Below are positions 1 to 11,775 of a DNA stretch of 64,000 nt, one piece after another. Source of the DNA: Alentia gelatinosa (lineage: Eukaryota > Annelida > Polychaeta > Phyllodocida > Polynoidae); contig OX465579.1 of assembly GCA_950022655.1 (NCBI GenBank), positions 81,552,515 through 81,616,514 on the forward strand. The letters are read 5' to 3'. Under the pieces are notes generated by a model that saw nothing but the letters and a program-made list of their open reading frames with translations, did not search any database and was not told the origin of the DNA. Positions within the stretch are counted from its first letter, which is position 1. Each line of letters begins with the position of its first letter. A program made the position numbers and the translations under genes.

Positions 1-1959
1 GAGTACCGGAAGTGGCATAGAATGCTTTCTGTATAGCACCAAGCTTTAGGTTGTTATAAATGTTAAAATTCTGCGTTCAAGTAGATATATAAAGGCAATG
101 CTGATCATTGGCTTGATTGATAACCTGTGTCTCATCAGCGTCATGTGGATTCATCTGATCTGGGGTCCTGAATGATAATAAAAGTAGATGTTAATATTTT
201 TTCGGTACGAGGTACATTCCAGAACACCAGCTATTTTCAGGCATGGCGTTTCCCCTGACTTTTTGGCATCCCAAGGGTCATTCTTGAGATAAATGTAGAA
301 TCCGAGGAGAACCTTTTTTCGGGATGGGGGGTGGGGGCTTAAAATTAAAAACTGAAAGATAGTGATTTCTGTGCAATTATAACCATCAGAGCTCTCAGCT
401 TAGGTCAGGAATTCACTTAAAGTAGCCTAAAACGCATAAGTTTCGGGGGGGGGGGGGGGGGGGGGTCCTTGCATTGTCCCTTCACCCGTTGGAACCCTAA
501 GCGGCCCCCAAACTCCCTGCCAATATTTCTTTTTAATTTCCTAGTCCCATGCCGCTACCTAGTGAAAAAGGACCATTGTTTTATTTATTCAAAGACAATT
601 ACGGACGTGAACACCTCGCTCGGACCCTACCCTGAGATGTTCTCCCATAACCGAACACCGCGTTTAGTGACCCAGAAAGTCATCTTAAACCCGTCCTGGT
701 ATTGTATCGTTATGTTTATAACTATCTGTTAAGGAGGAAAACCATGGTTGTACTAGACCGGATCGCCCATCACAAAGTAAACGGTTTTCAGAGTTGTAAT
801 CTGTCTGCTGTGTTTGGAATCGTTTACTGGGAATCATTCGTCTTTACGTTAATCTCCGTTCGTTTCTGTGTAGCCTGTCAATCATATTTATAGATATATT
901 TCAAATGGATCTAGAATATATTTGTATCGAAACATTGTTAAATAAAGAAAAAAAACTGTTAATTATACGCATTTACATTTTCAGTATGGTATTGTAGCAT
1001 TTTTACATGTTTACTGTAACAAATACAACTACTCCTGGGCTTTTTAGAGTCATTCTTTCTGTGGAAAATTAAACCAAAAATAGATTGGTTTGAAGAACCC
1101 CGGGATCTTGTGTCCATCGTATGTGGAAGGGCCTAACAAAGAAAATAAATACCCCGTGTACACCTTTGGTGCCATTGCTTACACGAAAAGAGTTTGTTTA
1201 TATCCGTGTCTTATTTAATGCTATAAGCTAAAAGTGCAAATCTTTATTTACCTTGTTTTGTATTTATCTAGGAATATTATCTTTAGTTTAAAATAGTAAT
1301 AACCCATATTATTCCAGAAACCCTACAAACCTTACCTCCCTGCAAATGTGACACTGTGTGCAATTGTACTCCCATGATCTTCACGGTTTTCCATAACGGG
1401 CTGGTAATCGATACAGCATGGAAGAGAATCCCTGAAACCATTGGGCAGTTACCATACAAACGACTTTGAATGCATAACTAACACCAGGAACCAGCTTTAT
1501 ACTACACTTTCCCATAAAATTATTTGGTATTGCACCAATAGGGCATAAGAGATAGGGTTCTGGTTGGGTAGATTGGTCACCACCTCTGCCTACACTGTTC
1601 CAACTTAGAGTTCTAAACTGAAGGTATGTCAGAAACAGTTGTGCTATATTTATGAGTCTGTAGATATGGAATTTCCCTAGACCCCCCCCCCCCCCCCGGA
1701 ATTCCAGGGGAAATAATTTGACAATAAAAAAGGCCATTTCGTTGAGGCCAGAGATTCATTTAGACACGGACCTATACTCTATGGATAGGAAACCTAGCTT
1801 ATCTCTGTGTTTGTTCTGTGATGTGTCCGACTCGGCTGCATTCAACATCTCCTAGTGGCCTTTATTGGAACTACCTGACTTCTAGTGGCGCCCCTAGTGT
1901 CAATGAAGCACAACTTTTGGTTCCCTAGTGGTAAATTTATGAACTAGCATTCTTGACAC
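1..1959. other. Non-coding flank, no gene recognised
   Basis: I see no exon with family resemblance here on either strand. Short open frames (for example near 469-893 and 1381-1737) have no recognisable domains and run across a poly-G tract (about 445-466) and a poly-C tract (about 1681-1697), so they are treated as chance. The sequence is AT-rich, intergenic-looking DNA. Confidence 0.5.
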
Positions 1960-2095
1960 ATACTGTCGCTCAACAATACTGTCCCTCCACCATACTGCCC
2001 CTCCACCATACTGTCCCTCAACCATAAAGCCCCTCCACTATACTAACCCTCCACCATACTGTCCCTCAACCATACTGTCTCTCCACCATACTGCT
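1960..2095 (+). repeat. Short tandem repeat, about 18-bp unit (catactgtccctccac-like)
   Basis: A run of variants of a roughly 17-19 bp unit reading catactgtccctcNac is visible, about seven copies. It directly abuts the catccctacat minisatellite that follows, so it forms the outer left edge of the composite repeat block. Confidence 0.75.
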
Positions 2096-2394
2096 CATCC
2101 TACTTCCCCACATCCCTATATCCCTACATCATTACATCCATACATCCCCACATCCTACTTCCCAACATCCCTACATCCTACATCTCTACATCCCCATATC
2201 CTACATCTCTACATCACTACATCCTACATCCCCACATGCTACATCAATACATCCCCATATCCTACATCTCTACATCCCTACATCTCCACACCCGAACATA
2301 CCTACATCCCCACATCCTACATCCTCACATCCTACATCTCTACATCAATACATCCCCATATCTTACATCACTTCATCCCTACATCCCCACATCT
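2096..2394 (+). repeat. Minisatellite left arm (catccctacatcc-type), outer half of an inverted pair
   Basis: The arm is a degenerate array of 7-8 and 15 bp units (cctacatc, ccccacatc). Bases about 2161-2394 are the reverse complement of about 5928-6159 with only one or two differences, including the irregular units. The two blocks are therefore an inverted duplication and not independent expansions. Open frames across this array (such as 2236-2463) are low-complexity artefacts. Confidence 0.85.
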
Positions 2395-2461
2395 CATGGA
2401 TGTGGGAAAGTAGGATGTAGGGATGTGTGGATGTGGAGATGTGGGGATGTAGGATGTGGGT
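2395..2461 (+). repeat. Short minisatellite in the opposite orientation (gatgtaggatgtggg-type)
   Basis: Immediately after the left arm the repeat flips to the complementary orientation for about 65 bases before the 202-bp satellite begins. This gives a small internal inversion junction at about 2394/2395, with catctca on the outer side. Confidence 0.7.
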
Positions 2462-5400
2462 GAGTTTGGGTGACTTTAGATGACGGCGCCACCGAGAAAT
2501 GACTAATTTTCAGGGGGTTACCGGTGAAAAGTCAAAGATTCAAAAATGTTCCCACTCAATGAGGCCTTTCTAAAGTATTTAGCTGTCTTCCCCAATATAA
2601 TACCTATTCAGAACAGTTAGAGTTATATTCCTAGCACTTCTGGGTTTTTCGAAACTTATGGCAGAGTTTGGGTGACTTTAAATGACGGCGCCACTGAATT
2701 TTGACTGATTCTGAGGTGTTCACCGGTGAAATCTCAAAGTTTCAAAAATGTTCCCACTCAATCAGGCCTTTCTAAATTATTTAGCTGTCTTCCCCAATAT
2801 AATACCTACTCAGAACAGTTAGAATTATATTCCTAGCCCTTCTGGGTTTTTCCAAAATTATGGCAGAGTTTGGGTGACTTTAGATGATGGCACCACTGAG
2901 AAATGACTGATTTTGACAGGTTTTCAAGTGAAAAGTCAAAGTTTCAAAAATGTTCCCACTCAATGAGGCCTTTCTAAAGTATTTAGCTGTCTTCCCCAAT
3001 ATAATACCTATTCAGAACAGTTAAAGTTATATTCCTAGCCCTTCTGGGTATTTCCAAACTAATGGCAGAGTTTGGGTCACTTTAGATGACGGCGCCACCG
3101 AGAAATGACTGATTTTGACAGGTTTTCAAGTGAAAAGTCAAAGTTTCAAAAATGTTCCCACTCAATGAGGCCTTTCTAAAGTATTTAGCTGTCTTCCCCA
3201 ATATAATACCTATTCAGAACAGTTAAAATCATATTCCTAGCCCTTCTGGGTTTTTCCAAACTAACGGCAGAGTTTGGGTCACTTTAGATGACGGCGCCAC
3301 CGAGAAATGACTGATTTTGACAGGTTTTCAAGTGAAAAGTCAAAGTTTCAAAAATGTTCCCACTCAATGAGGCCTTTCTAAAGTATTTAGCTGTCTTCTC
3401 CGATATAATACCTATTCAGAACAGTTTAAATCATATTCCTAGCCCTTCTGGGTTTTTCCAAACTAACGGCAGAGTTTGGGTCACTTTAGATGACAGCGCC
3501 ACCGAGAAATGACTGATTTTGACAGGTTTTCAAGTGAAAAGTCAAAGTTTCAAAAATGTTCCCACTCAATGAGGCCTTTCTAAAGTATTTAGCTGTCTTC
3601 CCCAATATAATACCTATTCAGAACAGTTAAAATCATATTCCTAGCCCTTCTGGGTTTTTCCAAACTAACGGCAGAGTTTGGGTCACTTTAGATGACGGCG
3701 CCACCGAGAAATGACTGATTTTGACAGGTTTTCAAGTGAAAAGTCAAAGTTTCAAAAATGTTCCCACTCAATGAGGCCTTTCTAAAGTATTTAGCTGTCT
3801 TCCCCAATATAATACCTATTCAGAACAGTTAAAGTTATATTCCTAGCCCTTCTGGGTTTTTCCAAACTAACGGCAGAGTTTGGGTCACTTTAGATGACGG
3901 CGCCACCGAGAAATGACTGATTTTGACAGGTTTTCAAGTGAAAAGTCAAAGTTTCAAAAATGTTCCCACTCAATGAGGCCTTTCTAAAGTATTTAGCTGT
4001 CTTCCCCAATATAATACCTACTCAGAACAGTTAAAGTTATATTCCTAGCCCTTCTGGGTTTTTCCAAACTAACGGCAGAGTTTGGGTCACTTTAGATGAC
4101 GGCGCCACCGAGAAATGACTGATTTTGACAGGTTTTCAAGTGAAAAGTCAAAGTTTCAAAAATGTTCCCACTCAATGAGGCCTTTCTAAAGTATTTAGCT
4201 GTCTTCCCCAATATAATACCTATTCAGAACAGTTAAAATCATATTCCTAGCCCTTCTGGGTTTTTCCAAACTAACGGCAGAGTTTGGGTCACTTTAGATG
4301 ACGGCGCCACCGAGAAATGACTGATTTTGACAGGTTTTCAAGTGAAAAGTCAAAGTTTCAAAAATGTTCCCACTCAATGAGGCCTTTCTAAAGTATTTAG
4401 CTGTCTTCCCCAATATAATACCTATTCAGAACAGTTAAAGTTATATTCCTAGCCCTTCTGGGTTTTTCCAAACTAACAGCAGAGTTTGGGTCACTTTAGA
4501 TGACGGCGCCACCGAGAAATGACTGATTTTGACAGGTTTTCAAGTGAAAAGTCAAAGTTTCAAAAATGTTCCCACTCAATGAGGCCTTTCTAAAGTATTT
4601 AGCTGTCTTCCCCAATATAATACCTATTCAGAACATTTAAAGTTATATTCCTAGCCCTTCTGGGTTTTTCCAAACTAACGGCAGAGTTTTGGTCACTTTA
4701 GATGACGGCGCCACCGAGAAAAGACTGATTTTGACGGTTTTTCAGGTGAAAAGTCAAAGTTTCAAAAATGTTCCCACTCAATGAGGCCTTTCTAAAGTAT
4801 TTAGCTGTCTTCCCCAATATAATACCTATTCAGAACAGTTAAAGTTATATTCCTAGCGCTTCTAGGTTTTTCCAAACTAGTGGCAGAGTTTGGGTGACTT
4901 TAGACGACGGCGCCACTGAAAAATGACTGATTTTGGAGGGTTCACCGGTGAAAAGTTAAAGTTTCAAAAATGTTCCCACTCAATCAGGCCTTTCTAAAGT
5001 ATTTAGCTGTCTTCCCCAATATAATACCTACTCAGAACAGTTAAGATTATATTCCTAGCTCTTCTAGGTTTTTCCAAACTAGTGGCAGAGTTTGGGTGAC
5101 TTTAGACGACGGCGCCACTGAAAAATGACTGATTTTGGAGGGTTCACCGGTGAAAAGTTAAAGTTTCAAAAATGTTCCCCCTCAATCAGGCCTTTCTAAA
5201 GTATTTAGCTGTCTTCCCCAATATAATACCTACTCAGAACAGTTAAGATTATATTCCTAGCTCTTCTAGGTTTTTCCAAACTAGTGGCAGAGTTTGGGTG
5301 ACTTTAGACGACGGCGCCACTGAAAAATGACTGATTTTGGAGGGTTCACCGGTGAAAAGTTAAAGTTTCAAAAATGTTCCCACTCAATGAGGCCTTTCTA

Positions 5401-5925
5401 AAGTATTTAGCTGTCTTCCCCAATATAATACCTATTCAGAACATTTAAAGTTATATTCCTAGCCCTTCTGGGTTTTTCCAAACTAACGGCAGAGTTTGGG
5501 TCACTTTAGATGACGGCGCCACCGAGAAAAGACTGATTTTGACGGTTTTTCAGGTGAAAAGTCAAAGTTTCAAAAATGTTCCCACTCAATGAGGCCTTTC
5601 TAAAGTATTTAGCTGTCTTCCCCAATATAATACCTATTCAGAACAGTTAAAGTTATATTCCTAGCGCTTCTAGGTTTTTCCAAACTAGTGGCAGAGTTTG
5701 GGTGACTTTAGACGACGGCGCCACTGAAAAATGACTGATTTTGGAGGGTTCACCGGTGAAAAGTTAAAGTTTCAAAAATGTTCCCACTCAATCAGGCCTT
5801 TCTAAAGTATTTAGCTGTCTTCCCCAATATAATACCTACTCAGAACAGTTAAGATTATATTCCTAGCTCTTCTAGGTTTTTCCAAACTAGTGGCAGAGTT
5901 TGGGTGACTTTAGACGACGGCGCCA
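2462..5925 (+). repeat. Satellite array, 17 monomers of 202 bp plus a partial copy
   Basis: The landmark gagtttgggt(g/c)acttta recurs at 2462, 2664, 2866, 3068, 3270 and onward to 5896. This is exactly 17 steps of 202 bp. Each monomer carries the NarI-type palindrome ggcgcc, a fixed tract around caaaaatgttcccactcaat and a ctgtcttccccaatataat block. Central monomers are nearly identical. The first monomers and those after about 4890 belong to a divergent subtype that reads ttcaccggtgaa where the others read ttttcaagtgaa. No long open frame of biological appearance is present. Confidence 0.95.
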
Positions 5926-6652
5926 CTGAGATGTGGGGATGTAGGGATGAAGTGATGTAAGATATGGGGATGTATTGATGTAGAGATGTAGGATGTGAGG
6001 ATGTAGGATGTGGGGATGTAGGGATGTTCGGGTGTGGAGATGTAGGGATGTAGAGATGTAGGATATGGGGATGTATTGATGTAGCATGTGGGGATGTAGG
6101 ATGTAGTGATGTAGAGATGTAGGATATGGGGATGTAGAGATGTAGGATGTAGGGATGTTGGGGTGTATGGATGTGGGGATGTAGGGATATAGGATGTAGG
6201 GATGTAGGATGTGGGGATGTAGTATGTGGGGATGTAGGATGTAGAGATGTAGGATGTAGGGATTAGGATGTGGGGATGTAGTATGTGGGGATGTAGGGAT
6301 GTAGGATGTGGGGATGTAGTATGTGGGGATGTAGAGATGTAGGATGTGGGGATGTAGGATGTTGGGGTGTATGGATGTATGGATGTAGGATGTGGGGATG
6401 TAGGATGTGGGAATGTAGGGATGTAGAGATGTAAGATGTGGGGATGTAGGTTGTAGGGATGTAGAGATGTAGGATGTAGGGATGTTGGGGTGTATGGATG
6501 TGGGGATGTAGAGATGTAGGATGTAGGGATGTAGGATGTGGGGATGTAGTATGTGGGGATGTAGAGATGTAGGATGTAGGGATGTAGAGTTGTAGGATGT
6601 AGAGATGTTTGGGTGTATGGATGTGGGGATGTAGGGATATAGGATATAGGTC
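5926..6652 (-). repeat. Minisatellite right arm (gatgtaggg-type), inverted partner of the left arm
   Basis: The array is about 725 bp of gatgtagggatgtaggatgtgggg-like units. Its inner 232 bp mirror the left arm almost perfectly. Three long minus-strand frames across it (about 5887-6842) translate to His/Pro/Thr/Ser/Tyr low-complexity repeats. They are open in all three frames, which is typical of a minisatellite and not of a protein. Confidence 0.9.
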
Positions 6653-8175
6653 CGTGATGTGAGTGATAAATGCCATTGACACCTATTTCCGCGCGCGCGA
6701 ACGTGGCGCCGCATGGTGTGAAAAAACGGCAACACGTCGGCGACTGTAGCGCCGCCGTCTGGCTACAGAGAGAACCCTGAAGACAATGCCGAGTCCAACA
6801 CCTACGGGCCACAGGCGGCGGGTTGCCAATCCATGTATACAAGTCCGTGATTTAGAAAATCTGAAAAAGTAGGCCGCCAATCCCTGGCAGCTCTTTCCGG
6901 ATCTTTTTGGTTATATCCATATGACATGCCTGAATCTGAATGCCTTAAGAAGTGTAGCTAAATGTCCATTTCTAGATGTTCGTCTTTGTAGGTTCGCCCA
7001 GTATAATGATATGGTAGAGTCCAGCATTGTGCAGTTGAAGGATGAAAAAGAAACCTTCATGTACATTGTGTATTTGCCATACACGAAATCTTTACCCATT
7101 CCACTTGCCATCAGCATGAAATACATGTATACGTGTTTTGTTAAGAAATATAGAACTAAGGTACCTCCCGTAATGCTCATTCTTACCAGCCCTGTCAAGT
7201 CCTAGTGACTAAAACAATAGAAGATGGTTATATTTAGTCCGAATATATTGCAGATTGCTAATCAACCGCCAGATTTTGAAATCGAGTGCTCGACTGTCGG
7301 CCCCATTTTGAAAGTATATTTGCTTATGCCATTCAACGCCGATGTAGATGTTTATTACCATGATTAGCAAGCAGAGCTGTGATAATCTTATATTGTCACA
7401 GAACAACTCATGTGTAATGTTATTAATTTCAAAACTGTGACTGCCTGAGGTAAATTTCCTATTCTTTATACTACTTAAAGTAGCTTATTGAGTTATGAAG
7501 GTGGGAGGGGGAAGGGGTTAATAAATATTAATATCACCTGATACCGAGTCCCTCTCTGATATGCACCTCACAAAATAATACAGTTTTCAAAGTTGTCCTT
7601 ATTGAATGTACATTAGTAATGCTGTAGAAGTGGATACGAGGCCCCTTTCTTTGCCAGAAGATGACTTGAGCCCAATAATATAGTCGTCCTGAGCCCGGCG
7701 ATATAGATGACCAGGTTTGATAGAGTACCGGTACTATCCCTCCTAAATGATTCACATAGCATTTAGTTCATCAATATACAAGCATGTGTGACTGTGACAT
7801 GTCAGTTCTTGCCTGAACCACTATGTATAAGTTGAGTTACACTGGCCGTCAAAACAAGAAATAGGCTGATCACAGCAATACATGCGTTTTGCTTGTTTAC
7901 TACGGAGTAGTCCTTGATGGAGTAGGGCGTCTATAGTACAGTTTTAAGAAGTTTTTAGAAATCAGACATCATTGCCCAGTGTAATCGGTAAAAGTAGTTC
8001 CCATTTCATTACTGGGTGAGTACCTTAGTTGCAGGGAAAATACATTTTGCCTTTATATATTATATTGCCAAGACACTAGTCCTAGCATAATTTAGTAATA
8101 TACAAATTACAGTAAAGACGAGACATGAGAAAAACGTAGCATAAGCCATCATCTACACGGGTAGGGTATTTATAT

Positions 8176-8319
8176 AGAACTGCATTGAGAGACGTATAAA
8201 TAGACAATACTCCACGAGTTTGGATGTGCCCGAATTGTCATCGAGGCGAAGCTGAGTGACGATTATGGCACATCCAAACGAGTGGAATATTGTCTATTTT
8301 ACGATTCTAATGCGGTTCT
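8176..8319. mobile_element. Fold-back MITE, 144 bp
   Basis: The two halves are imperfect reverse complements over nearly the full length. Outer arms agaactgcatt... and ...aatgcggttct pair, then aatagacaatactcca pairs with tggaatattgtctatt, and tttggatgtgcc with ggcacatccaaa. The loop reads tcgaggcgaagc. No target-site duplication is obvious. A second element of almost the same length (29976-30120) has the same loop. Confidence 0.75.
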
Positions 8320-9761
8320 TGCCTTTTCTCACCCCTTTCTACAACATTAGATAGAATCAGAATATCAGAATAGTTCAAATATACCTAACAAATTCATATG
8401 ACGTCATGTCACATTCACTACGCCACAGCCGTGGCGTAGTATTGTCATTTTACGGGAGTGATCGTTGAGTATTTTTCCTAATGTTTTTTCTATAGCTAAT
8501 CCTGTACCAGGGGTGAGATAAATTCTGCTTCTTTATGTTATAATACACCTGGCACTAGTCGCAGCTTATAACAGGTAGATGAGTAAATACAGTAAGGAGC
8601 ACAGAACAAGACACGGCTCAACATAACATATGGAGAAATACTAAAACAAAACAGTGAAACAGCAATGTGAACCCAAAACCCAAATCATTCTGTTCATAAA
8701 ATCATGGGGAAACCTCCTTGGATATTTCAGGACTCACCTTGGCAAGGGATCAATAAATAAAGCATAGAGAGCAACTGCAAGGATTCTTTAATCTATCAAA
8801 TCAGTATGTATTAAGGTTGGTTCGTTTTAGAGCTTCCTTAAAAGCCTGCCGATTACAATTTTTTGGTCCCCATAATACCAGGCGATTTTTAAAAAATAGA
8901 AATTTGTTATTGGTCGGCCTACAAATATCTTCAACTTTCTTGAGCTTCTGGTTGCTGGTCCCTTCATACACTTGAAGCCATTCTTCCACGTCCTTATTTC
9001 ATTTTGTATGTATTTCGAGTGAAAATACCATAAATATACACTTTATTATCAGATTATAATGCTATCAATATTTCCTAGTCAGTAGTTCTGCTCTTAGAAC
9101 CAGTACAGAACAAAATTACCTGCTTTGAGGAGCACACAGAGTGATCCCATGTAAGATTTAACCCGACCAACTCCTTGATATAGCTCAGCGCAGACATGGT
9201 GTGGTTGCCATTCTAATGCTGAGTGCGCTGAGCAGTGTCTGTCTGAAGCGCTAGGTGTCAGCACTGCTACAAGAAAAGGCCATGCTCTTTTAACAGATTC
9301 CTTGTGCCTGGGCTCACTTGTACGATCAGCGGTGGATACCTCTGCTCGGAGAGCGAGCAGGACCGTCACAAATATCAACGAAGTGGTCAGAGGAGAAACT
9401 CTGACCAGTGCTCTGCAGATACCAGTCTGAAGTCTTGCATATGCCTATGATACCGTACTATTATTGCAGAATTATGTCGGCGAAAGGTCCGTTCGGTGGG
9501 GCCTGGATACATGTATAATTTTTGCCTTAATAACTTTTCTAATAATTCACAAATACGCACAACTAGGGTATTAGGACAAAAGTAGAGACTATTTTCTTCT
9601 TAAAGTTCATTGCTTTAGCACACACTACTGCTCATCAGTATCCCACTTACCTTGCTAATTAACCAAATCAGGAAAACGCAATTAAATAAGTACTTATCAG
9701 GCACATCTAATTACATGTATATCATTTGTCAAATCAAAGTATAATCTGACTGAGCAGAATC

Positions 9762-9789
9762 CCCCCCCCCCCCCCCACACACACACACA
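9762..9789 (+). repeat. Poly-C tract followed by (AC)n
   Basis: About 16 consecutive C are followed by a short (CA)n run. This is a simple repeat with no other signal. Confidence 0.8.
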
Positions 9790-11075
9790 TGCTCTTATGG
9801 GTGTGGAATACAATTGTACATGGATTTACAATTTGATATATCCACTCTCACCTAGGACACATTGACGTCTCAGCTACATGTAGTGAGAAGTCCAATACAC
9901 TTGTACAAGGTTTGAGGCAAATATTGATAGGACCCTTTAACCTGTGTCAACTTGATGAAATGGTATTTAGCACTCTCTGGCGAAACATCTTCAGACAGAA
10001 TGGGCATATTTAACCACCCCTCACATCACAACTGGAGCGGGGCCTTTAAGAGGCTTGAGAATCCGGCCACCTACATACCGGTACACGTAATGTAAGCGGA
10101 GCTGAAGGTGTCTCAGCTGGGACAGGCTTGGTGTGGGTGATGATGGGTGACTTAAAGACCTGCGTCATCAGCCTCTCGCCGACCAATGATAAATAGACAA
10201 GAAATAATACCGAAACAGGATAAATGTTTCTAGACAGATATTTACAGCCATGCGTAGATGTATTTAAGATTTTATTATATATCCCATGTAAATGTATGCT
10301 ATTACTTGTGATGTTTTACCGCGTTGATTATTGTCTGTCGTGTGTGTGATACCAACGAGTATACTCGTTGGTGATATATAGGCTATATATGGTAGATGTT
10401 GCCTTGTAAAAGTTATCTGTTAGAGAAGAATTGTCAACAACAATAATCTTCAAAGAAAAAGTAGATGCGTATTTTTAATATCTGTGGAAGTATAATCTTC
10501 AGCTACTTTGAGAGTTCTCCAAGTAATGGGCTCCAGCATAAAGGACACCGCTATTATGGTGAGCCAATGCCTTTGTTAGATTTGAAGCTCATTAAATGAA
10601 CAGAAGTCGTGGATAGAAACGAGATGTAATCTCTGAATGACCATGCTCATCATTGAGGCATACTCCTGTGGTTTTGATAAAACGGCTAGATCTCTATTGT
10701 TAACAGCTCACACTCCCCCGACCCTCCTACCACCGCGGCTATTTGCGCCCATGGTGCTGGGAGAAGGTGACGAGACCGTGTCGGGCTGCGTGGGAGGCGG
10801 GACGTGAGGGAGGGGGTCCAGACAGCATCTGGAACGCTAACCACGGACGCCCAGATTTATTCGGCTTGGTCGCCGGCCGTGAATGAGGTGGTGGCTGAGA
10901 CGGTCCTTGTCATACCTCGAGTCCATACCTTATCCAGTTCTAGGAGCAAACCGTACTGACACACCTGTGTCAGCTGTGTGCAGGACGCAACATTCAGAGC
11001 CCGGAGAGGGAGTCAGTGGCTGCTGCCTATAGCTACAACGGTATATCACGCAGATACCCAGGAGGAGTGTAGACC

Positions 11076-11183
11076 ATGTCTGTAGCCGCCGGGAGGACGG
11101 GTACACCGGACGGGGGCACGGCCCGGGGCACGGCCCGGAGACCGGCGCCCCCGGTCCTGCCTCGGAGACGTTCCCGACAGAGG
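11076..11183 (+). CDS. EF-hand protein (calmodulin/myosin light chain type), exon 1
   Basis: First coding exon of a six-exon gene for a 181-residue calcium-binding protein. An in-frame TAG sits two codons before the ATG, and the context is accATGt. The exon encodes 36 residues rich in Gly, Pro, Ala and Arg, ending in an Arg cluster (about residues 30-36). It looks disordered and basic, comparable in position to the N-terminal extension of regulatory light chains but without their usual sequence. It ends in phase 0 at AGG with a consensus gtaagt donor at 11184. The next exon, 11.7 kb away, continues in phase. The exon is supported by phase and start context; because it is far from the others, an alternative first exon is possible. 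Confidence 0.7.
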
Positions 11184-11374
11184 GTAAGTGTATATCCATA
11201 TTTAAAACAAGTCATATGGATGGAGAAGTATATTCCAGGTCACATCATCATGTATGAAAGACTCTCCTGAATAATTTCCTTTTTAAAAGAAACTGGGCCT
11301 TCAACATGTATACTGACTGACGACCGACAAACAGATTGCAGGGACACCTGTCCTACAGTACATAGATATAGACA

Positions 11375-11775
11375 ATAATCGATGGTTTTGTGGACAGGCG
11401 GCCGTAAACCACAAGAGGTTGACGCGTAGTAGGCCTATTACACGAGCGCAAGCGAGTGTATTACGACGTCAGCCTCGAGTGTTTTACAGAGCTGCCTGTC
11501 CACATAACCATAGTTTGTTGTATTTGTTATCCACCTTTCGAATAAATTAAACCCAGCAATTTCCATATTAAAGGATATAACAATAGGGACCATTTCTTTA
11601 CTCTATAGCACAAAGGGACTATTCTTCACGTATACCACGGTTTTGAGGCCGTATACCACAGGTTTGAATCCGTATACCACAGTCATGGTATCTGACAGGT
11701 TTTATACAATGGGTTGTGGTTTACTGAGTCCCCATACATTTTCAATGGGGGCTTTGTATACGATGGATAATAAAT
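11375..11775 (-). repeat. Fold-back repeat family A, copy 1
   Basis: An interspersed element of about 400 bp. One part (about 11390-11510) is a long imperfect stem in which tgtggacaggc and cgtaaaccac pair with gcctgtccaca and related sequence. The rest contains repeats of gtataccac and ends in a block around catggtatctgacaggtt and gtccccatac. The same order is found in reverse orientation at 32030-32750 and, more diverged, at 36140-36545. The terminal part alone is at 45605-45735. Confidence 0.7.

Larger units (their letters stand above)
6653..11075. other. Intergenic region upstream of the EF-hand gene
   Basis: No gene is recognised. Two overlapping opposite-strand frames at about 6911-7205 (94-95 residues) have no family resemblance. 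The stretch holds a fold-back MITE at 8176-8319, a hairpin at about 8417-8440, a poly-C/(AC)n tract at 9762-9789 and a perfect 22-bp palindrome near 10352. GC rises toward the start codon at 11076, as expected near a promoter. Confidence 0.5.

Noticed and set aside
2096..6652. CRISPR-like array
   Set aside because: The repeats are contiguous with no unique spacers, and the genome is metazoan; this is a satellite.
5887..6842. Three overlapping minus-strand frames of 139-310 residues rich in His, Pro, Thr, Ser and Tyr
   Set aside because: They follow the minisatellite units and are open in every frame; this is low-complexity repeat translation, not a gene.
6911..7205. Paired opposite-strand frames of 94-95 residues
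   Set aside because: They overlap each other on both strands, neither has a known domain, and there is no splice or start support.
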